64,000 bases of DNA from Eudromia elegans. Lineage: Eukaryota; Chordata; Aves; Tinamiformes; Tinamidae. The position numbers and the translations under genes were made by a program. The DNA lies in contig PTEX01000120.1 in the NCBI GenBank assembly GCA_003342815.1, positions 1,144,560 through 1,208,559 on the forward strand. Reading direction: 5' to 3'. Below are positions 55,301-64,000 of the stretch, in pieces; the first letter of the stretch is position 1, and each line of letters begins with the position of its first letter. Under the pieces are notes generated by a model. That model saw only the letters and a list, made by a program, of their open reading frames with translations. It did not search any database and was not told where the DNA came from.

Positions 55301-56120
55301 CTTCCCTAAGGTGGGTAGGAAATCACAGTTAACAATTAAGGAAAAATATTACCACACATTTGGGAATCAGAAAGCAGATGATATGTATTCCTGAGAGTAT
55401 AAGTTGGGGAAACATAGGGAGCAATTAACATTCACAAAAATTTCCATAGCCTAATGGGTGGAATTGGTGCAGCTGTGCTTAGAGATCCCAGGATGACCTG
55501 ATAATGTCAACCTAAAGAGGACTTGGTAAAATACTTCCTTACATTTCTTGGACATACCCAGAAAAGCATACAAGAATGATCCTTCTGACAAGCAAGCAAT
55601 GCAACTCCAACAACAGGCAAGCAGTTGAACTAATAAGCCATATAAGAGTAGAAATCCTATTTTGACTGAGTTGGTCTTAGTCCGTGTCCAATCCCGTAAA
55701 GTAATTTTGATAATGTTGCAGAAATTTTGCTGTAGCTTATAGAATCAATAACAAAGAGTTAGCAAAGCTCTGTATGTCACATATATCAGGAGCCATATCA
55801 TTTAGGCTGGTTAAGAATAGGGAAAAAAAAAAAAAGAACTACAGTGGAATGTGGCAGGGCCCCTAGGAGGACAAGCACAAGATGACAGCATAAACACAGG
55901 GTGATGCAGATTTTCAGGGGTGTAAGCACAAATCAGTTGTGGTTAATTAGGGTTTTATCAGTAGTAAAACTGGGTTTGGAAGTAACAAAGAGAAAAAGGA
56001 ACAAATATGCAACATAAGTGAAACTCACTGTATACAGTGGAATTTGTGTCTTACAGAATTTAAGTATCAATAAGAAAAGAGCAAGTAGGCAGACTGTGCT
56101 AACAAATGTATACAAGTAAC
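52374..56120. other. Inferred intron, no supported gene
   Basis: AT-rich DNA. A plus-strand splice-bounded segment (53168-53253) and a 42-bp minus-strand segment (55556-55597, all three frames open) were seen but not accepted. Confidence 0.45.
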
Positions 56121-56337
56121 CGTAAGATGATCCAGATATGGGGAGAAACTCCTGATTTCAATGTCATATTCCTCCTAGAAAAGATCTTGGGACGATGAGG
56201 ACTCGCTATGACCTCCAATTCCTCTTTCTGAGGAAAACTGGTACCATTCACCATAGGATATAGAGGAGCAGTGCAAGTGAAAGTATGTACTGCAGAAAGT
56301 GTATCACTTGTAACTGTAACATTACCAGGAAGGAGAT
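56121..56337 (-). CDS. Exon-like open segment, beta-rich, unidentified
   Basis: On the minus strand, part of a frame open for 100 codons (56401-56099). It reads LLPGNVTVTSDTLSAVHTF, CTAPLYPMVNGTSFPQKEEL and IASPHRPKIFSRRNMTLKSG, with three N-glycosylation-type sites (NVT, NGT, NMT) and three CpG within it or at its edge. Acceptor-like CAG sites all leave the same phase (lead of 2), compatible with the 56862 exon. Donors (GTTACT or GTATAC) are weak and do not fit 52227 directly. After a one-base shift, a hydrophobic helix-like stretch follows near 56040-56110. It could be a host exon, an Ig-like domain of a membrane protein, or an old retroviral env piece. I cannot decide. Confidence 0.3.
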
Positions 56338-56861
56338 CTGATAGTTGGATAATTTGGCCTTTAAATGTTAGTATAATTTTAAGTGATCTTAAAATTACCA
56401 AATCTTACAGTACAGTAGGTCTGTGAAGACATTACTTAAATCAACAATTAATTCTTAGCTTTGTGGATAAGTGTGTCTAGTACTTCACCCTTCAGGCTCA
56501 GGATGCGACATCATCCTTAGAATTTGAATGCAACATCAGGTTTCTTAAATTTCCTTTGTATTCCTCTGAAGAGTTCTATTCCTGTAATAGGTCTGGAATT
56601 TCTCCTTAAAGACACCTGCGATGCTTGGTACAGTGTGATTTTGTGCCATTTTCTGGGTTCACTTTTGATAAAGTCTCTAGCTTATAACAGAAAAAAAAAA
56701 AGAGAGAGAGTAATTTTCCTCATTTTAAATTTGAGATAATGCTTTAAATTCTCTGTATCATATCTGCAGTTCTATATTCTTGAATGACTTACGTTGAAAT
56801 AAATTATTTTCTTCTTATTAAAAGGATGAATTAATTCACAAAAATAAAACTAATTCTTTAC

Positions 56862-56983
56862 AAATAAAGATATGTAACCTGCTATAAAGATCATGTAGGC
56901 TCTGACATAATGTGGCAGAGCTAATCATCAGCAGAAGAATATCTTTCTTTTCCTTCTCATCCTTCTTGATAAAGCTAGGCACC
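56862..56983 (-). CDS. Candidate internal coding exon (122 bp)
   Basis: On the minus strand the acceptor CAATTCCTTGTTTGCAG is followed by G plus 40 open codons. The peptide reads VPSFIKKDEKEKKDILLLM, then SSATLCQSLHDLYSRL, a charged then helical pattern. The donor is ATTT|GTAAAG, leaving one base, which fits 52227-52373. An alternative donor at AGCAG|GTTACA would end 17 bases earlier. The first-base frame is closed by TAG. It requires two bases from the preceding exon, which 58766-58908 does not supply, so an exon is missing between them. Confidence 0.4.
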
Positions 56984-58765
56984 CTGCAAACAAGGAATTG
57001 ACTTCTTTTAAGGATATAGAAATAAAATATAAACAGAAAATATAAACACAATTTAGCAGTACAGTATGGATGCAATATATTTGACTGACCAAAGCAATTT
57101 ATTATTTTAACTAGTTATATAGTTATATTCTTAATTCCTGTGCATCAGCTTGATAACTTCTATAATAAAGATGTTTTTATCTTCTAATGTAAATTTCCCA
57201 TCATCATTTCAACAAAAATAATTTAAATTGGAAGTTGGATTTTTTTTTAAATGGTTTGTTTAAATAAAATAGCCAGAGGCACTATTCCCTACTCCAGCTC
57301 AGTGGAAAGGCTGCCTAACTAGGAATTGCAGAAAAGGACCTGCAATAATTAACTATCTATGTAAGCACTCTTTGAGGTTTCTAAATTTGAATGAGGCCTA
57401 CTTAAAACTATTAAAAAAATATAGCAACCTTGTAGTAATGTCAAATAAATCTGTCAGACAGTTGTGCAGTTGTCTACAGCTGTGAAGTCTGGATATGATG
57501 GGAGTAGAAGAGGCAACATTTGAAATTTTCCTACTCAGGTTTTCTCCAGGGAAAGAGCACCACCACTAACCTGAATCACTCCTTCCTGCACTTTGGCTGA
57601 GCTGCAAAAACTGTGGCCATGCAAAATGGCTTTTGAGCTGGCAAAGTATGAAAGGGTGATAGAGTAGGTGAGGGTATAAGGACCACTCTAGCTCTTCCAT
57701 AACTTTTTGAGAAAAGTTTCCTTGAAAGGCCTTTCAAATTCTAGAAGTTTCAAAGTAAGAACTACAGTTTCATCCAAACCTCTAAAGGAAGGTGTTTATT
57801 TTGATAAAACTTTCTATGAAAGTAATAATTACTCTATCTCATGATTATTTTTGATTATCTATATTAAAATATATACTTAATGTAATAAGCAATATTGTAT
57901 GTAATAATATGTAAATAAATCATATGTTCTAAATATTAAATATTTATGTAGAATTTAATTCATTTTTTAAAAAAACCTAACAGCTAGAGATAGAGATTTT
58001 TAAAGATAAAAAACCTGTTACAACTGTAACTATAAAACTATAATTACATAACAATAACTTAATTTTTTTTTTGTGAAGAAGTTTCAGAAGGTCAAGTTTA
58101 TCTCCAAATGCAGAATTAAAATAACAGAAATAGTGAATTTTTTGAAGGAATTAAAAAGAAACAGACTAGTATCCTGTTTTTAATTCTGGTGCTTATTCTG
58201 AGACACTGCAGCTATATACCATGACTAAGGGCTGAATCTAGTTTTTTCTGACCTTGTCTACCATGAACCTTGCTGAGTTTTAAGAAAAGGGTTATGAAAA
58301 CTATTTGCTACTGATAAAAAGTTTTTTAAAAAAAAGAATCTATCCACAGGCTTTGCTTTATCAACAACATAAACAAAAAATGAATTATCTGATAGAGCAT
58401 GCCTGGATTCAGTAAACTTAAGATTGTCACAAGTCTGACCAGTTTGAATGTAATCCTAATAGAACTTTAAACATGACAAAACTGAAAAGAATTAAATACA
58501 TGGTAGGAGTTATGTCTGGCCAGAAGCATACTGGACGATATAAGGCTTTAAGGTATGACGGTGTGCAAATAATAGTGATAATGATAAGTTATGTAAAGTA
58601 TAAAGAATTTTTGAATCATGGTAAACATAAATACATCAGAAGAAAATATTGTATTTTTTAAAAAATACAGGTATTTCTTGCTTGTTTGTAAATAGCTCAC
58701 TCATATAACAATATACCACTGAACCAAGAATTTACAGACTAACAATATAATAGCACAGTTTATAC
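56984..58765. other. Inferred intron, missing exon expected
   Basis: If the model holds, an exon of length 2 modulo 3 should lie here. The best splice-bounded segment (57570-57600, 31 bp, acceptor CACAGTTTTTGCAG) has the wrong length class. Otherwise nothing is recognised. Confidence 0.4.
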
Positions 58766-58908
58766 CTCAAAATCAAGATGTCTGCATAGTAATGGACAAG
58801 CATCATTGTCCTCTGACATACTCTGTTTGATGTGCAAGGGTATTAACAACTTACATGCATTAACTTTCATGGACAAGTATTTCCCACTTTTGAAAAGTAC
58901 TTTAAAGA
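58766..58908 (-). CDS. Candidate internal coding exon (143 bp)
   Basis: On the minus strand the acceptor AATTTCCCTCAG is followed by TC plus 47 open codons, ending TTTGAG|GTATAA. The peptide reads FKVLFKSGKYLSMKVNACKL, then LIPLHIKQSMSEDND and ACPLLCRHLDFE. Composition is balanced and beta-strand-like in the first half. It needs one leading base, which 63861-63904 supplies (A plus TC gives Ile). Its phase-0 end does not meet 56862-56983 directly. The donor is only moderate. Confidence 0.35.
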
Positions 58909-58949
58909 CTGAGGGAAATTTTTTTGATGGCTTTGTCTGAGCTCTCATC

Positions 58950-59025
58950 TAATAAGATTTAATAAGATTTCAGAATAATAAGATTTTTAATAATAAGTAA
59001 TTTCCAGTAATAAGATTTCAGAGTA
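58950..59025. repeat. TAATAAGATTT-type short repeat cluster
   Basis: Four imperfect copies of (TA)ATAAGATTT(C/A), spaced unevenly. Confidence 0.7.
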
Positions 59026-59303
59026 TTAAACTGTTTGTGATACCTAATAGCATATTAGCTATAGCAAGTCCTTATAGCATATTTTTTCATAAATATGTTC
59101 AATCTTGACTTAAAATTCCCAGTGATGTGTATGCCACTATTTTGATCAACGTCTGCAGTTAAGAACCTACAATTAAAACATACATCTTAGTTCTAGATTG
59201 ACTTTCTATCACTAGAATTTATGATATACCTGTGAATTACAGAATTTTTAAATGCATTTCTTTTTTCCGTGAAAGTACTTGTAAGCTGTTACCAAGACAC
59301 CTC

Positions 59304-59333
59304 TTATTTATTTATTTATTTAGCTATTTATTT
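59304..59333. repeat. (TTTA)n microsatellite
   Basis: About six TTTA units with one interruption. Confidence 0.85.
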
Positions 59334-62300
59334 TCCTAAATAATAAATCGTAAGATCACCTAAATATAAGCTGTTTTCAAACACTTAATTAGTCCTGCCT
59401 TTTCTATGATTTGTGTCCAACTGTTCATCCACCCAAAGAAATGGAGCACAGCATGGCACAACTTTGTAAGATGGTATAAGCAGGACCCCCTTTGTAGCTC
59501 CATATTTAAATGAGGGATTTGGCTATTTATCTTACTAAATAATTTACAGCATAATTTCCTGTAGTTTTTACTATGTGAACTTTATCAACAATTCCAAATG
59601 TTTTTAGTAAGTCTAGATAAAATATTTCTGGAAGGTAGGATTACATATGACATAATTCAATTTATAACAGCTTTTCTCTTATTTTGTTAAATTGTTTTTT
59701 ACCAATTTAAAAGGGTAAAAGAGAGGAAATTTACTGCAAGATATGAATAGAAAAAAGTATAAATAAGGAAATGCATGAGAAAAGTAGGCCATATTAATAG
59801 ACACAAGATTGCATTGTGTATGGTATAATTATGCAATATATTCCTGCCATAGTAAAGATTTTCTATTTGTTTTCACAGCTGTTTCCTAGACACAAAGCTC
59901 CTTGTAATTCTGTTGCTTGTTGCTTTTGAGTTTTCCTATTTTCTGCTCAGGAACATAAATGGAAATCTTCAGACTCCTGTGTAGTCATTATAATTTCAGG
60001 GGATAACACTAGGTAAGGATCTGTTATTTATGCTCATATGTTTGTCCCCATATGCTAATACATACTGAGGTAATCTATGCGATAATTAAACTGTACTTTC
60101 TTTTCTCTCTGATGCTGGCAAACAATCTGATCTCCTAAGGAGACTATTTTATCCTGGATAACGCTCTACTGCATTTCCATTTTATATTCCCAAATGGCTA
60201 CAGGTCTAAAGTTTCCATCAGTAAAGACAGTGGGAAAGTGTCTTTGGAAGTGGAAAGAATATCACAGGAATAAAATTCATATAAATCATTATTTTGCTTT
60301 CTATCATAACATTCCTACTTTCAGTTGCTCATTTTCTGGGTATATTTATTCAACCTTTTTTGTGCAATACCGTCCACCAGATGCTGAAAATCTGCTGGCT
60401 AACAGTCGTCATTTGCTGCTTGATAAACAAATCCATCATTTGGATTAAAATCTAATGAGACAAGTAAAACAGAATGTTACAGAAATGTATTTCCTGGAAA
60501 GCAGAGTTTAAATGACTTTACAGCTGTCTTGCAACTAAACAGGTGGTGAATGATTATGGCAGAGAGAAGAGAGTAACAAGTTAGTGTCACTCTATGGTGC
60601 CAGAGACAAACACTAGCTTCATTTTCTCTTCCTTTTAAAATGGTTAGTTAACAAAGAATCCATACAGAGATAATGTGAGATAAGTGGATACATGCACCAT
60701 TTAGCCTGCCTTTGTAAGAGTATAAACACTAAAATCACTTTATAATATTGCTCAGAATTTGTTTGCTATCCTGTTTTTACTTAGGCTTTGTTTCTAATAA
60801 ACAAGCTACTCATGCAGAGAATTTATTTTAAAAAGGCAAAATATTCTTATTTTAGAAAATAATGCTTTTCCTCCCCAGAATGTATGGTGAGAAATTTATT
60901 TAATTTGATCTGAAGCACTACTGACAGTTAAAACTCTGTTTGTTAGTTTCCTGTCAGAAAAGTTAAAATTGATTTATATTAGAGGATCAGGTCTTCTGTG
61001 TAAAGCAGAAGAAAAGAAAATTCAAGAAATACAGAGCTTAACCGCTGTTATGGATGACCTGTGTGATAGCCACTGCATAGCTAGCTATAGATAGCCATGT
61101 ATTCCAAAGCATTTTGTCTTCCTGTGGTCTTTAGATAATGACATTTCACAGTCTTTAAAATATGACTACATTTTTAAAATATTACAGGCTTTGGATGCTA
61201 AACTCCTCTGGAGGCTGATCATGTTATAAATGATGACATTATCACACAGTAGAGGAGATGCTCAGCTGCTGTCAATACCTATGATGATGTTTTAATCAAA
61301 TAACATAAGGGGGAAAAAAAAAAAAGAAAAAAACAGTCCACTACCTGTTCAGATTGGTTTAGTTTGAACTGAATGCAATGAATTCTTTTTGATTTGTCTG
61401 TCATTTTTTGTCTATTTGAAGAAATGTGTTTTTATTTAAGACTCCTTAATTGTTTTAGTCTGGAATATATTCTGATAACTGTTTTTAGGAGTATGAAGCA
61501 AAATTAGGAAGCAGCAGAGTCTAAGTTAAGATATAAGGTGTTATAACTGTGATCCATTTACATCCTCAACCAGGTAAATGACTTGCCTCTTTTCATACTC
61601 AGAGTTTTTCTGTATTGTTAAACTTACAGTAAGTTTGTTTTACTGTGTACATATATCAGAATACATTGGGCATCAGTTTCTGCATTCAGGAATTACCTGG
61701 AATCACCTACTACCTTTCCTTCTCCTCTCCTCCCTCACTCCTCTCTCCTACCCCAAATGCTTAGCAGTAGAAAGCAGGATTCAAGTTTCAGAGATAAAAC
61801 AACTGACACAGTGAATATCTGACCATATTTTAGTAAATATAGTAGGCAAGTAACTCTGAGAAACACCTCCTTTAATAAGTGTCCTGTCTTAATTTTGTAT
61901 GTATATACATATATATACACATATAATTACAGACAAACTGAGGAAACTAGAGAAAAACAGCAAGAATAAAGAAAATGTGTGAGAAAAGTTCGCCAAATTA
62001 GTATGATGCTAACATAAAAAAAAAGCAAATTAAAGCAAGAAATAATGACCTTGCTTAGTAAAAGAGAATGTTTTATATTACTGTGTGTGATTTTTTTTCT
62101 AGCATAATTTTAGAGGTACTAAAACCATACTGATGCTGGAAGGTATCAATATTTTCATTGATATATTTCTTAGACTGCCAGGCAATGAGATGAAATAGAA
62201 GCCTAAATGTGATATTAAAGAGTTCTGGTATCCCATTATTAATTTCATTCTTAAAATAAACTTTGCTAAGAGTTAAAATAAGTAAGAAGTGTTTCAATAG

Positions 62301-63860
62301 GAAGAAAAAGAATATATGTATACAAATTCTAAAAAGTTACTGAATATTTTAACTAGAAACTGAAAGACTATTACTATGCCTTAATTACACAGAAAGGTTA
62401 TACAGCTCAAACCTTAAATACTTTTCCTTTTTCTCTTTATCCTTCAATCAGGATTTCTTTACAAATCTATCTAGATTTAGAAATGTAAAGAAAATTAAGA
62501 AATATAAGGACAAAACCAATACCTATAAAAAGTGAAAAAGTACTGACAAAAGCAGAAAGGACAAGAAAACATAGATTTATTGTCTAGCCTTAGCTTAGTC
62601 GCTTTAATTTTTGTCCCTAGCAAACTAGGGTCTGCAGCATACTGCTTTGCCACAATGGCCTCTTTGGTCTCAGAAATGTGCGTTTAAGAAGTGCTAGGGA
62701 GTGCTGCCTTCCTAGCATGCACTTATCCTGTTAACTAATCATGTCTCACAGTTAATCGACCTTCTGCAAATGATGTAATTGTGAACTCTTCCTAGGAACC
62801 TGATGTGGGTGATTTTCACTTGTTGAACTGACCCCCTCCAGTATATTGTGCCCACTGTGCTAGTTTTCATTTCTTGCCAATAGGAGTCAATAGAGAGGAA
62901 GTATGCAAGCAAACCTAACAGTTTAGAAAGTTCATTGTTTTCTGAGTAGTAGTTCAGTAGTAGTAGTATTTCAAAAAGGTAATATAAAAATAATAGAAAA
63001 AGCTTTTCAGCAAGTTTACTTCCTCATTTCTCACAAAATTATCCATTATTTTTAAGCTTAGAATAAAGTTCACACAAATGAAACCCTTTAATAAACTTAA
63101 ATAATTATACTGATTATAAATTACCAGTAAATCATGTCTTTTTGCATGGCAATCTGTAGTTTAAAAACACCCTTCCAATCTGCCTTATTAATGCAATTAA
63201 TGAATGCATACAGTAAATGCAACAGCTATGTCTCACATCGCCCAGCAATACTGAAGCAATTCTGAGTGGTTAAAATTCATCTTATGAAAGTATCTGTATC
63301 CGCCGACCTCACTAGGTTCACAGACAGGGCTGGGCTGTCAGTGAGACTCACACAGTGAGAGTGTGAGACAACGCTTGGAAAAGACAAATCATGCTGGATT
63401 TTTCCCAACTAACTAGGTCATAGATGAGATTGGTGTCATTGACTAGCACTTGGCATAAAATCTGCCAGACTTAACAGGGAAAAATGTGAGGTTATTTTAT
63501 AAAGCCTTTCCTTTTGGAAAAGGCTGGATTCATTTGGCTACCTTCAGAGCTGGTAGACAAGTGCACTCTCACACTCATGGCTCTCACCATAGTTGGAGAG
63601 GTGACTAAAAAGGAAAGAGGAGGAAAAAGAATCTTGTGTTTTCTTCTGAATTCTGTGGCGTTTCTCATGGGGGAATTCAGGAAGGCTATGTCTGTAAAAT
63701 ATACTGAAATACCATCTCTACATCCAAGTTTATTTTGATCTAGTTGTTAAATATAACAGCCTGTTTCATATATGTCACCAAGCTGCTTTGATAAGTTACT
63801 TTGTGTTTCAAGGTAAAAATTTTTGCTCCGTGTAAGAAAAAAAGACTGATGTTGACTTAC

Positions 63861-63904
63861 TCCTGTAAGGATCAGACGCACAGAAGTAGGCTTTATTTCC
63901 TTGG
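63861..63904 (-). CDS. Candidate short coding exon (44 bp)
   Basis: On the minus strand an acceptor-like GTGTAAATCAG is followed by C, 14 open codons (QGNKAYFCASDPYR) and A, ending at a strong donor AGGA|GTAAGTC. It contains a CpG (TGCGTC) and its phase fits 58766-58908. A stronger acceptor (GATCTTTTTCATCCCAG) lies 19 bases upstream, but in every frame it gives a stop, which weakens the case. Confidence 0.25.
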
Positions 63905-64000
63905 CTGATTTACACAGTCATGGCTGGGATGAAAAAGATCAATAACTCCCTACATAAGGCAGCACCAGGGTCCTCCGAATCCAGTTGCGCTTCCTATAAC

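Larger units (their letters stand above)
58909..63860. other. Inferred intron, no gene seen
   Basis: AT-rich DNA. It holds a TAATAAGATTT-type short repeat cluster (58950-59025), a (TTTA)n run (59304-59333) and a TATATACA-rich run (61897-61926). Open frames at 60194 and 61578 (plus) and 62073 (minus) are unsupported. Confidence 0.5.
2474..63904 (-). other. Inferred 3' part of a split protein-coding gene
   Basis: This is an inferred transcription unit, not a recognised gene. Nine exon-like segments on the minus strand carry AG acceptors, GT donors and an open frame. Those at 56862, 52227, 47896, 17929, 8257 and 2667 join without a phase conflict: each leftover of 1, 2 or 0 bases is completed by the next segment. 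The last one ends in TAA, with an AATAAA about 190 bases downstream. Several contain CpG, which is rare in the surrounding DNA. The 58766 and 63861 segments fit each other in phase, but an exon is missing between 58766 and 56862. The 56121 segment cannot be joined to 52227 without another exon. Splice-like pairs also arise by chance here, so single exons may be wrong. Confidence 0.4.

Noticed and set aside
55556-55597. Minus-strand 42-bp segment with a very good acceptor and GTAAGG donor
   Set aside because: All three frames are open, so the reading is uninformative, and it does not repair the phase gap.
1-64000. Searches by eye for CRISPR arrays, bacterial operons, tRNA and rRNA genes
   Set aside because: None seen. 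Repeats here are eukaryotic retroelements and microsatellites.

Overview
The window looks like AT-rich, non-coding avian nuclear DNA. The main evidence is about a dozen CR1 LINE fragments, several ending in the bird-type 3' octamer run (ATTCTATG/ATTCTGTG). It also holds one degenerate class II (betaretrovirus-like) endogenous retrovirus and many A/T-rich microsatellites. No bacterial-style genes, tRNA, rRNA or CRISPR array are visible. The species cannot be named from the sequence.

Host gene (inference). On the minus strand I find short open segments bounded by good splice signals, at 63.9, 58.8, 56.9, 56.2, 52.3, 47.9, 18.0, 8.3 and 2.7 kb. The last ends in a stop codon, with an AATAAA about 190 bases downstream. 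From 56.9 kb to the stop, six of them (56862, 52227, 47896, 17929, 8257, 2667) join in one continuous reading phase. I read this as the 3' part of a large-intron protein-coding gene running right to left across the whole window. I do not recognise its product.

Retrovirus. A provirus lies at 33590-40852, flanked by a perfect 6-bp duplication (TTCTTC). It has two short LTRs about 13% apart by hand alignment, a primer site resembling tRNA-Lys, and remnants of gag, dUTPase, protease, RT, RNase H and integrase, then a short env remnant and a polypurine tract. Every gene is broken: there are stops and frameshifts, the zinc knuckles are damaged, the RT YxDD box is gone and integrase has lost its second Asp. 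A younger CR1 sits inside gag. The provirus is antisense to the inferred host gene, within the intron between the exons at 47.9 and 18.0 kb.

Other repeats. CR1 copies lie at 5.3, 6.8, 11.5, 13.9, 22.7, 23.5, 28.5, 35.4, 41.5, 41.7, 42.3, 45.3, 46.3 and 51.3 kb. Four of them (5.3, 22.7, 23.5, 46.3) share one subfamily signature. Two (TTTTA)n arrays (18.7 and 48.2 kb), a GC-rich island at 31.0-31.5 kb and several short tandem duplications complete the picture. Layout: host 3' exons and sparse repeats (0-18 kb); repeat-rich intron with CR1 pairs and the provirus (18-47.9 kb); further introns and exons (47.9-64 kb). I found no convincing new functional system. The unidentified split gene and the provirus architecture are the items most worth checking.
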